Below, one piece after another: positions 12,829 to 23,651 of a DNA stretch of 64,000 nt. The position numbers were made by a program, and so were the translations under genes. The DNA is from Halichondria panicea. Its lineage: Eukaryota > Porifera > Demospongiae > Suberitida > Halichondriidae. Under the pieces are notes generated by a model. That model saw only the letters and a list, made by a program, of their open reading frames with translations, did no database searches and had not been told where the DNA came from. The DNA lies in NCBI RefSeq assembly GCF_963675165.1, contig NC_087388.1, positions 248,001 to 312,000 of the forward strand, in the 5' to 3' direction. Numbering within the stretch: the first letter of the stretch is position 1; each line of letters opens with the position of its first letter.

Positions 12829-15800
12829 ATGGCGACTGATAGGAGCCTTGCTGAGCTGCTGCAGCAAGCAGAGTCGCTGCGTACTGACATGCAGACGGGC
12901 GAGGAGCTGCCTAGTGTGCACAGAAACCTTCACCAGATTGCCGAGGCAGGACAGAGGCTCCTGGACAAGATATCTGGTGTTCAAGCCATCGACGAGAGTA
13001 CAGATGCTAAAGCGTGAGTATGAATACTATGCAAAGTTATCGTACTTTGGTTGGCTCGTATATAAAAATTAACTTTGTACATCGTGCGGTTATAAACCTG
13101 GTCCAGATTATGATTGTCTTATTAGTGTCTTAATTACGAATAAGACTTACATTGTGGTCGTGTGAAATTTATTGTAATAATTATAATTATGGTGTGCTAA
13201 CACACACACACACACACCCACCCACACCCACACACACCCACACACACACAGGTCGATCCTACTCGGTTCCCGAGGGTTCAATGTGCCCAAACTCTCTCAG
13301 AAGCTAGAGAGTCTGAACGCCACCAAGACTCTTGAGCCGATAGAGCCAGTGTGGGAGACCGACGTGCAGGGCTTCCTCAAGAATGAGAGGGAGAACACTC
13401 TCCTAGCCATCATTGAGGAATCACGGAAAAATGTGAAATACTGAAATTATATTTATTATCTAAAATCTAAAATCCCACTAGTATCCGAGAGCTTAAAACT
13501 TACCATACGGAACAATTAGTAGTGTATTCTAAGTTGAAATTGAAGTGTGGCTTGTTATGTGGTGTGACACACATGCAGACATTTGCGGAGGCAGAGCGTC
13601 ATCATTGGCGGAGTCTAGAGGACGAGTGGGAACAAGAGAAGGAGAAGATACTCAACTCTCTACTGGGCTCCAGTCAGGAGCTCGAGGTACCCTCTGAATC
13701 AAAGGTGGGTGTGATTTATATAGCGGCATCCTTGAATGCCCATACCCTGGTCCAACTTCGTATGAAACACTACCCACACACATAAGTGAGCATTTCATTT
13801 AAGCTTAATGCGAACACAACTCTTTTATTAACCCCACCCACACACACACACCCACACAGCTGGTCCACGCCACCCCACTGAGTATGCACGGGCGCAGTGC
13901 ACTAGATGCGACTGGAATGGCGTACGCTCGTGAGGTGTATGTTCGTAACGAGGCTAAACTACAGGGGCTCTCCCACAACCTAGTCACTGCCTTCCAAGAG
14001 GCCAGTAAGTCCTTCCCTGACCAGGTGAGGATAATACGAGCGAGGGTCTCCATGTTCTGATAGGCAACTAAAATCTAGAGCATTCAATTTCAAAGATACT
14101 AGCTGTTTAATTCATAGACAGTGTCAATCATGTACTGTACTTGATGCAAACATAAGGGCAAAACCAAAGTTCAAAGTTTAACTAAACGCTAAAAGTAGTT
14201 ATATTATTATTTTATTACTGCAGAAAGTATGTGAGTGCTGGTCCCTATTGAAGCAGCTGGTGGATGTTCCCAGACTACCCCCCAGGGCTTGTGAACATCG
14301 TACGCTGCCAATGCTACAGAAGTCCTTCGTCATGCAAGCCAGGCACTACCTGGAGGACAGGTATAGAGGCTACTGGCTGCAACATTTGGACATTATTATA
14401 GCACCATGTAATTATATTCTTTTGTTTGCTTGTAAATTGAATAAGTAAGTAGGTAGGTCATTATCCCCCACCCTCTTTAGGTATGTATGCAGGGTGTCAT
14501 ACAGGGGGGGAAGGGGGGATATCCCCCACCCTCTTTAGGTATGTATGTGTAAGCCAACTTCACTAACTTATATAGTTATTTAGGCGCTGTTCGTTTTCCC
14601 CCTGGGTTATGCATAATTATTATACAATAAACTCATATTATACGTAACTCCTAACTCTTTATTGTCTTGTGTATAGCTATCTCCAGTTTGTGCAAGACTC
14701 CGTGTATTCAAACCTGCCTCAGGCAAAACTGGGTGGAGTCCCAGGTAAGAAATTCACTCTCCCCTTTCTCATAATTATCATTTTTATCCCCACCATTGCT
14801 CCCCTTGTTTGTAGGCACTCTGAAATTGGTCAATAGTTTCCTTCACTTGCGTGGCGTAGTGAACATGCCGGGGCTGGAGGATGAGTGCGTGGGCGGGCAG
14901 CCTGTGTGGGCGTTAGTGTTCTACTGTATGAGGTGTGGGAGCTTGGAAGATGCCCTCGAGGCAATCACTCATGCTTCGTAAGTTGTAAATTGTCTATAAT
15001 CATTATTTACCTATTGAATAAATTTCGTTGTGGTTTACGAGATTGATGTGCTGGTAAAAAATAATATTTTAATATGTGCAGAAGTTGTTCTGATTTTGCC
15101 GGCTACCTTCAGGAGTATGTGCAGAGTGAGGATCAAAGGTCAGAGTACAGTGGCTACATCTATGTAACGCTAATGGAATTGGCTCTGTAACTAGAGTTCT
15201 GATAGTCTAAATTTAACGATTTTCTGAAAGCTTAGAAGGAGCCCGTTCAGACGTTATGCTCAAATCCCAAATTTGGAACAGTCCATAATTTCCTATTTCC
15301 ACCATCCCCTATACAGACTGAGTCCATCCTCGGAGGCCAAGCTGCAGGTGCACTATAGGCGTAGTGTGCGTACAAGTACTGACCCCTACAAGAGGGCAGT
15401 CCACTGTCTCCTAGCTCGCTGTGATGTGAGTGATAATCATCCCGAGGTGGCCACCAAGACTGAAGACTACATGTGGTTCAAGGTAAAGGGTGTGGGTGGG
15501 GGCTAGGGGTCAAAGTACATGTAGAGTGAGTGTGGTCAAGGTTCACGTAGGGTGTGGGGAGTACTTGTGTGTATATTGCAATTGTTTGAATAGCATCATA
15601 TTTACATCAAGGCTACGTCCAAACAACAATAAACTGTTTTTCTTTCAGCTAAGTCAAGTGCAGTTTGGGAGGAGTGATGACCACACCCCCTCTACAAGCC
15701 ACGCCCACCTCACTGGCGACAAGGTCTCCCTGCCCGAGCTACAGCACACACTATTGGAGAAGTTTGGTACGAGTGTTTGTATGCGTATACAGGCCCAATG

Positions 15801-18800
15801 CTTGGTGCAATAATGTAGAGAACGGGCTTTCAAATATAACTACTATATCGGCTGAATTATGGGGGGGAAATGCAGCAGGCTATAACGCATTGTTACACCC
15901 CCCCACACACACACACACACACTCCCCCCCCCCACACACACACACACGCCCCCACCCCCCCACACACACACACTATAATGATTACCTGCAGGAGAGGCTC
16001 ACTTCAATGCTCACCAACAGCCACTCCTCTTCTGCAAGGTCTTACTGCTCACAGCTCAGTTCGAGGCAGTGAGTTATTGATGTGATGTAATCACAATAAT
16101 AATGCGTAGTGTTTGAAATAATTATGTAGTAACAGTGTATATGTATCGGTTTATGTATTTCTGAAGCTTGCATACGTATACATTGTATAATGTTTGATGT
16201 GCTATCTGTTCCCTCTCTCCTCTTCCGTTTGTTACAGGCTATAGAGTTTCTCTCGCGTATTGAGATGTTCCAGAGTCACGCGGTCCACTTTGCCATTGCC
16301 CTGCACGACATGGAGTTGCTTAATCTCACTGACTCTATTCAATCAAAACTGTGTGAGCTTCTTAAGAATATCATGTCATGTGATGTGTATTTATTATCAC
16401 ATGTGTAGCGTATACTGTACAAATTATTATCTCAAAAGATTACTTCCACTCTAGATATAATTGTAGTTGAGCATCTTTCAGCAGCCGTAACTTCAGTATC
16501 GTTCATCCAACTTCAAAAATTTGTTGATTTTCTGAAAGCTTATAAAAAAACCTTTCTAATGATGCGTTTAAATTCAAAATTTTATTGGAGCCATAATTTG
16601 TCATTTTTCGGCTTTGGACCATGGGCTATAATCCATGGTATCGCCAAATTAGCAAATACTTTTATCTCTCAAATATGAACTTTGATTACACCATTCGAAA
16701 GATATTTTCCTAAGCTTTCAGAAAATCATAAAATCGTTGACATTGGAACCACGGAATTCAAGTTATGGCAGCTACAGCAGACTTAATTATACTGGCATGT
16801 ATGTACATTATGTTATTGAACGTGTACATGCCACACCCCCTACCCCACCCCCACAGTGGTCAAGGACCCCACCGGAGTGCACAAGCTCAACTTTGCTCGC
16901 TTAGTGATGAGCTATACGAAGAAGTTTTCTCTGACAGACCCCAGAGAAGCACTCGAGTACTTCTACCTCCTCAAGGTATACCATATGCAGGGTACACTGC
17001 GCTCTTAGTCTATGAACATCGTACTTTTGTACTTTTAGTATAATTGTAGCCCACACACATTTGTCAACCCTAAAATGACCATCTAAAAGTTCCTACTTCA
17101 AAAAATCAAAAAATCATTGAAATTAACTTTATATAGATGGCCTCGTTATATAGATGGCCTCGTGAATGTTATGATCTAGTCTCTACGTACATGTGCATAG
17201 CTACAGGTATACATGTGTGTTGAGCTTATCCTCCCCCCAGGGCATGAAGGGCCCTCAGGGCGGTGACTTGTTTGCAGACTGTCTAGGTGAGCTAGTGATG
17301 GAGAGTCAAGAGTTTGAGAGCATCCTGGGGCGCATGCAAACCAACGGCACACGCAAACCCGGGGCAGTGGACAAGTTCCAGACAGATACGTCCGAAGTGA
17401 TTCGATTAGTGGCCCGAGGGACAGAAGAGAGGGGACTGTACGAGGACGCAGTGAGACTCTACGATCTGGCTCAGGTGCAGAGGGTGTGTGGTTTGAATGA
17501 GGGTGTGGTCTGAAGGGCTACAAAGGAAATACTTGAGTGCTGTACATTTCACAGTAAATGGTGCAAAAAACATAGCATAAAATTAATCATTTTTGTGCAA
17601 TTTTAAGAGTTTTTAAGGATATAATTGACTCTCTACACTCGCTATAGCCACTCATGCGTAACATGATCTCCCTCTCACTTCCCAGGACCATAATAAAGTG
17701 TTGGAGCTGCTCAACAAACAGCTGAGTCGTGTAGTGTCATCACCAGGCTCCGCCCACTCTGACAGGGAGCGTCTTCAAGGCCTGGCCGTGACTATAGCTG
17801 AACGCTACAAGCAGCTGGGTCATAGAGCATCCCGTGGTCTCAGTCAAACATTCTACCTCCTGTTAGACATCATGCAATTCTTTGATCACTACCACAACAA
17901 GAGGATTGACGTGGCCTTCGACGTGAGTCCATGGTTACTATGATAGCAGTCATTTGTTCTGATTTTCTGATTTTCTGAAAGCTTTAGAAAGAATTCAAAA
18001 GCACAAGGGGCATGTGCCCCCCCCCTTTTTTTGCTAAAAGACCAGTGATCACTGTATTAGCTCGAATAAAATCTGTGTACTCTAGCTCATTTTTGCAACT
18101 TTCAACGAAGTTGGGTGTGGCTTAGAGCAGGACACTCGCTGCAGAATAGCAGACGATCTAGTTGTTAGACTTTTGAAGCTGAAGAGCAAGATGACTTCAT
18201 GCATTTCTGCTGTCTCCTGCTACTATAGATTATGTATGTCATAATGATATAGTCATCAATCAACCTATGACCAGAAAAGCTACACAGATTGAGCTTTAAA
18301 AAAAAACAGTTGACCTTTTTTTTAGTAAAAATGTTTCTTTCAATTGCCCCCCCCCCTTTTCAAAAGTTCTGATCTGCCCCCGGGTATGCACATATCAGCA
18401 TAGCTTGCATGGGAGTAATTACATCATTCTCCCCTAAGTTCTAAGTTGAAATACATTTCTGTGGCCTATAATGTTAAAGAATATTATTAACTTTACGTGT
18501 TATACAGTACCACGAGTACAGACAGTATACGCATGTCATGCGTGCACTTGTTTTATATATAATTAATTAAACTCACAAGCAAACAATTTCATCCAAAGCT
18601 TTGTGTCTAACTGTTGTCTATCTATCAGTATGGCAATTCTGTTCATTCTTTCATGTCTCTTGACAAAATAATAGCCTCTCACTTTCGGCCTGGGGGGAGT
18701 CGTTCACCCATAGGTGGTCGTTCACCCATAGGTGGTCGTTCACCCATAGGTGGTCGTTCACCCATAGGTGGTCGTTCACCCATAGGTGGCCCTTCACCAA

Positions 18801-20846
18801 GAGGGGGTTTTTCTCCAGGGAGTGGTAATTCTCTTCTAGAGACTGTACGGCCCCTGCCATTAGGTGGTCCTTCTCCAGGAAGTGGGGGCACATCTCCAGG
18901 GTCGTCTGTGTATCAAAGAATGGTCTCAATGCAACAGTCAGAACATTATACAACTACCTGCTGTATTTACAATCATCCTAATGTTACACATTCAACTTTT
19001 TTTCTTTCGTACCTGAGTTGAACGGTGCAGCTGAAAGGATTACTGTCCATAACGACAATACCCAGATGAAGAAGACCGTCAATTTCATGATTCCAAAACT
19101 GCTACTCGAACCTCCTGTAGCTCATGGATCTAACTGTTGATGCATTGCTTTTATAGCCTGCAGCATATGTGTTATAGTATAGTGGTCATCATGTGTGGTA
19201 TACAGTAAATACTTGTGTCTCGTGTTATTAATTCCTCGGAAGGTAGGAAGGTACGGAATTTGCACCTAAATTACATTTCTGGGAATTTGTATGTTCTTGG
19301 GTTCCGATTATCATACCATTGGCTTCCATTGAAATTACATTTCTGGGAATTTGTATGTTCTTGGGTTCCGATTATCATACCATTGGCTTCCATTGTGTGT
19401 ATTGTGTGATAGTGTGGTAAGTAGTGCAGAGATATATAAAGGAATTCTAGGAAAGGGTGTGGGCAGAGGAGGCTGGAACCACTTGACCTTAGCCAATTAA
19501 GGTCACTAATTGGATTTATCCAAACTTCTCTTGCAGACTACTTCAAGCCTAGTTTTTAGTGTCTATCAGTTTAAAACGTTATTTTTCAGGGGGGGTCAAA
19601 ATTTATTTTCGCCAATTTTGCTCAGAAGCAGAGATACAATCAAAAGTCTTGCTCTTGTACTAGCCTCGATATCATGAGCGGCTTGTTCTCGAGGTCACTG
19701 CATAGCTGGCTTTGAGACTTGTATCTCTGCTTCTGAGCAAAATTGGCGAAAATAAAATTTGACCCCCCTTGAAAAATAACGTTTTAAACTGACAGACACT
19801 AAAAACTAGGCTTGAAGTAGTCTGCAAGAGAAGTTTGGATAAATCCAATTAGTGACCTTAATTAGCTAAGGTCAAGTGGTTCCAGCCTCCTCTGGGGTGT
19901 GGGAAGCCACTAGGAAAGATGGAAGCTGTTTCAATTTGTATAACTAATTATATTCACGACTGCAAATTGTAGTGATCCTATATAGTAAGCAAGACCTGCC
20001 TGTAATTTACATACCATAAATTATTTGACAAACACGTTGATCCAACAATTAGCTTTACTGTATACCTCCTGCGACTACGCCCTGAGGCAACATTATGATA
20101 CTCTACCTTTACAGGTGATCAAGCAGCTGCGACTCCTTCCCCTACAAGATGGAGAGACGGTGGATCAAAAGGTGGCGGCCTTCAGGGGCTATGATGATGA
20201 AGTGAGGAGATGTCTACCTGATATTCTCCTGGCAACCATGAGCATCCTCTACACACAGTACAAACAGATCAGGTCCTGACCCCACCCCCCTCTCTCTGTA
20301 CATGTATAGGATGGTGGCTGATTAATTTGCCAATACAGTCCATAAAAATTGATATCATTGTACTTAGGGTATAGTTAGCCATCACATCTGTACTTAGTCC
20401 AACTGTATAGCTTATATCTGTAGCATGTATGGACTTTACCCCCCTCCCACACACACACACACACAGTGTGTCCACTCCTCGAGGTGCTGCCTTTGCTGCT
20501 GACGATGGGGGACAGAAAGCAGTGAGTCTCATGCTCTGCACTAGGTTGTCAGTAGAACCTCTCACTACCTAACTACATTGTACCATTGCAATATTTTACC
20601 ACTAGCCTTGACCCCATATAAATTAAGTTAAATGCTTTGCACAAAACAGAACAAAAACTTGCACAAACTGCTATTGACATGCACGTACTTATCCACCCAC
20701 TCCACACACACTCCACACACACACAGCACATGTCTGGGCTGCGACACAAAGCTAAGACCCTAATCACCTTCTCTGGGATGATCCCCTATCAGATGCCTGG
20801 AGACACGAATGCACGACTAGTGCAAATGGAGGTTCTCATGAGCTAA
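12829..20846 (+). CDS. NUP93: Nucleoporin Nup93 (Nic96 family)
   Basis: Alpha-solenoid linker nucleoporin of the nuclear pore inner ring. Eighteen exons with consistent phases: 12829-13013, 13252-13432, 13579-13704, 13860-14024, 14224-14360, 14677-14744, 14815-14977, 15082-15138, 15317-15482, 15649-15766, 15992-16068, 16238-16352, 16857-16975, 17241-17474, 17686-17922, 20115-20272, 20467-20521, 20727-20846. They total 826 aa (human 819). Landmarks: N-terminal [19 protein letters not shown], middle [19 protein letters not shown] and [18 protein letters not shown]-terminal [20 protein letters not shown]. Most introns are short and several end in CA-rich tracts at the acceptor. Intron 15 (17923-20114) is exceptional: it holds a coding-like insert at 18653-19140 and a 431-base foldback element at 19464-19894. 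Introns 8 and 12 carry dispersed repeat copies. Confidence 0.95.
15184..15310. repeat. Dispersed foldback repeat copy (family R1, partial)
   Basis: Half-length copy in NUP93 intron 8, with TAACTAGAGTTCTGATAGTC, ACGATTTTCTGAAAGCTTAG and AAGGAGCCCGTTCAGA. Matching words are found at 29749-30045 and 61940-62115. Confidence 0.6.
16478..16785. repeat. Dispersed foldback repeat copy (family R1, diverged)
   Basis: Full-length copy in NUP93 intron 12. The left half has GATTTTCTGAAAGCTTA. The right half has the inverted form TAAGCTTTCAGAAAATCATA, followed by CGGAATTCAAGTTATGGC. The two inverted halves flank a short core. Confidence 0.6.
18653..19140 (+). CDS. Possible nested gene in NUP93 intron 15
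   Basis: From ATG 18653 an open frame encodes [18 protein letters not shown], then five RSPIGG-type repeats and a Gly/Pro/Ser-rich stretch, ending near 18960. A separate open stretch at 19018-19140 begins [19 protein letters not shown], continues with [17 protein letters not shown] and stops at TGA. It is preceded by CTTTTTTTCTTTCGTACCTGAG, a good-looking 3' splice site. The second stretch looks strongly coding. The donor that would join the two in phase was not found with certainty (ATG/GTCTCA at about 18922 or TCT/GTGTAT at about 18907 are in phase). I do not recognise a family. It could also be an alternative NUP93 exon set or a decayed copy. Confidence 0.35.
18701..18790. repeat. 18-base tandem repeat, five copies
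   Basis: Five perfect copies of CGTTCACCCATAGGTGGT. The unit length is a multiple of three, so every frame stays open; on plus it encodes a repeated SPIGGR. It lies inside the possible nested gene. Confidence 0.95.
19268..19395. repeat. Direct tandem duplication of about 63 bases
   Basis: Two adjacent near-identical copies of a segment that begins AAATTACATTTCTGGGAATT and ends CATTGGCTTCCATTG, in NUP93 intron 15. Confidence 0.9.
19464..19894. mobile_element. Foldback (MITE-like) element in NUP93 intron 15
   Basis: Two long arms of about 170 bases are near-perfect inverted copies around a loop at about 19640-19720. The ends read CAGAGGAGGCTGG and its exact complement CCAGCCTCCTCTG, flanked on both sides by the 9-base direct repeat GGGTGTGGG (19455-19463 and 19895-19903), a likely target duplication. 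No coding capacity. The ends start CAGAGGAGG like the element at 43060. An 8-9 base duplication and CAG ends suggest the hAT superfamily, with MULE as the alternative. Confidence 0.85.
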
Positions 20847-21141
20847 ACAATTACCATGGAGACTATCTTGTGAACACACTACCAAATAACACATGCATTT
20901 TGTTAGAATTATAAATCAATGTTATTGGATTCATGGTTGTCATTAATTGTTAAGCAAAACATCGAACTTGGTTGCATGCGCAACTAGCTATGCAAAGATA
21001 AAGGAAAGTTAGGGCACTATATATTAAGAAATAAATTATAGGTAAAGAAATTGTTTATCTGAACCTCCAAACAATAATTATAGTCACTACCGCTACTATA
21101 ATAATTGATTCACTATGCACTGTACATGTGTGGTAGCTAGA
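20847..21141. other. Tail-to-tail gap, nothing recognised
   Basis: AT-rich sequence between the convergent NUP93 and hydroxyacid dehydrogenase genes, containing their 3' UTRs. Nothing further seen. Confidence 0.5.
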
Positions 21142-23375
21142 CTAGTAGCCTCTCCCCCACTCCACTGTGTGCTTGAGCTTCTTCCCCTGCATAAACTCTT
21201 GCAACTGACTCGCAAAAACATCAGCACACTGCATGCAGAAAGGAAATATGGAAAACTGCAAAGTAAGACTCTATAATTATGATAACAGTACTGTCTCTAT
21301 ACAATACAAGCGCCATTTGAATAATTCCCTCGCATGTACCATTTGTTTTGTGTAACAAGTGTGTCTATATATATAGTGACGTCTTAAATAATTATAAAGT
21401 ACGTGGGTATGGGTTAGGTCTACTTGAAGCTGCATGGTGTATTCTTACCTCTTGTGTACACTGTGCAGAAATATGCGGAGTAATCACCACCTGTGACAAT
21501 CAGAGACAGTGGTAACACATTAGTATCGGCTCTAGGGATCTGGTGATCGTTAAGAGGCTGTATTTGTAACCAAGCTTAGCACACCTCTGGCATGCTCCAC
21601 AGTTCACTGCTCTCTGGCAACGGCTCCTGCTCAAATACATCCAAAATAGCTCCTCCCAACCAGCCATGTCTGCGAGCGTGTGATATAGTTAATGTGCAAA
21701 ACAGGAAACTGGGACTATACTTTTGTTGCTATAGTTACCTGATAGCCGTCACCAGAACAGCCTCACTGACCACATCACCTCGACCAACATTGATCAGCAC
21801 TGATTTCTGCTCACAAATGACAAAAGTAAAATTTTGCATGCAACAATAGTGCTTATAGCAGTACTGTAGAAACCTATAATTCTTATAGCTAGAATTATAC
21901 AGTAAAGGTAGAGCTCAAAATTGTAAGTCAATATTTATATTGATGCACTAACATTTCAAGTCGTATACTTAAAATTACTTTTTTAGAGCAGTTTTGAAGA
22001 ATATCTCCATTCAGCAGACCAGCAGTTTGAGGTGTGGAGGGAAGGATACTGCACACGTAGTCACTGTTAGCCAGGACCTCAGGGAGTCCCTCTAACAGCC
22101 TATGGGAGGAATGGTGATGAAAAGAATGACTTACTATGTAAAACTTTGTGTCTGTTGAGGCAAATTTATAGTGTTCAAAAATGACACTAAAATATAGCCA
22201 AACCTCTGGTTATATTTGCACTGACACCAAAATTCCCCTCTCCCTTTAATGTTAGCCTACAAGTGTGTAAGATAATTATTACCTGTGATGATCAACGTGG
22301 GGACATGCAGTGGTTGGTTCTGTTCTGGTCAGGCCCCAAACAGTCATTCCAAACGCTTTACACATCTCGGCCACTATGTAGCTGTAGTGATAGGGTGGGT
22401 GGAGCCACCATTGCAGTACCTTTTGAACCAATCGCTCCAACTCCAAGGATCTCAATGGAGAGCGACGAAAGAAGTCTTTCTTGTCTTGTAGACCACGGTG
22501 TCTTGTCCCTACAAGTACAGTATATAGTATATACTGCATCATCTCATAATCTGCTGACATTTGCAATATACAAATAATTATGCTTAACTAATGTGTAATG
22601 ATGGCAAATAATTTCTCCCACCATTTATGCTGCAGTTGGTTCTGATGTGCTATCAACAGTTTCCGTTCTCTGCACACAATCTGTGCTATGACATACTCTG
22701 CCATCAAGATACCAAATGAGCCGGCATGACGTGTGAGGATGAACGGAAATGGAGCCGAGGAAGTTACTTGACTCACACCTGTAGCACCATAAATAAAATA
22801 AGTATGACAGCTTAAATTACTGCTAGGGATACTAAAGCAGTACTTTATTTTCAACCTAATAGTTACTAAGTGTGAGGATAGTAGGATAGAATCATGAAGT
22901 TACTGTAGAGGTAGCCACCTGTAATGAAGAAAAGAGAGGAGTGCGGCCTGGGATTGAGGCTACTGTGGAGGATGATAATTACATAATGCTAACTAATGTT
23001 AGGCAACTTAATAGCTATGGATTGGAATTCCGTCAGCCAAAAAATGTTGAATAAGCTAAATAGGTCTGGTAGTGGGTTGCCGGCCGGTCACGTGCCTGCC
23101 CAGATGCTGTGCACCCATTTCACTTTGCTCAGGTTGTCAAGGTTACTTGAGATGAGGACTGGATCAGAGACTACGACATCAGCAGACTGTAACATAGAGG
23201 ACACCTCTAGCAAGTGAGAGATAATCATAATGAATGTTTCGAGTGGAATGTTGTTACCTTGCTGTGTATTGGGCTGCATCCACTCTATTCCAGTGAGGTG
23301 CTTGCAACTGCTCAACATACACCCCATGAACCAGTGGTAGGCCTCGGGCAGTAATACACACACTCTCAGGCTCAT
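21142..23375 (-). CDS. D-isomer-specific 2-hydroxyacid dehydrogenase
   Basis: NAD(P)-dependent oxidoreductase of the 2-hydroxyacid (hydroxypyruvate/glyoxylate reductase-like) family. Multi-exon on minus. Exon 1 is 23375-23258 (MSLRVCVLLPEAYHWFMG), then the VKWVHSIWAG segment, ILTRHAGSFGILMAEYVIA, the nucleotide-binding ILGVGAIGS (GxGxxG) near 22430, LINVGRGDVV with the catalytic arginine near 21790, DVFEQEPLPE with the glutamate near 21640, and VVITPHISAQCTQE with the catalytic histidine near 21480. The last exon ends CADVFASQLQEFMQGKKL up to a TAG at 21142. Joining HSIWAG to the HAGSFG exon in frame seems to need a GC donor. Substrate is unknown. It is head-to-head with CYBA, with 276 bases between starts. 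Confidence 0.88.
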
Positions 23376-23651
23376 GATATTAACTTATAAACTGTATCTT
23401 CAGCTGAACTGTGTTTGCAGAGCTCAACCAGCCATGCCTTCCTCTGCAAGCAGCCCCACCTCCTCATATTAGGTGGGCGTGGTCTTTATGGAAAACCACG
23501 CCTTCTTTTGTAACCTCCTCTGGTATGGGCGTGGTCATTATTAACCATAATAAACAACTTGTCTTCTTGTGTCTACTGTGTCTTGTTAGCTAGCTAGCTG
23601 TCGCGATCAGTCCCTGGAAGATTAGTTGAAGAGACCTAAGCGACTAGAGCC
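23376..23651. promoter_or_regulatory. Shared upstream region of the hydroxyacid dehydrogenase (-) and CYBA (+)
   Basis: The 276 bases between divergent starts contain an imperfect inverted duplication of GGGCGTGGT-type words (AGGTGGGCGTGGTCTTTATGG, its partner CCACGCC, and ATGGGCGTGGTCATTATTAA) around 23470-23540. These could be binding sites. Function is inferred only from position. Confidence 0.4.

Noticed and set aside
18651-18953. Minus-strand frames with repeated GERPPM or VNDHLW units
   Set aside because: They are antisense readings of the 18-base tandem repeat. The unit length keeps all frames open, and only the plus side continues into a coding-like block.
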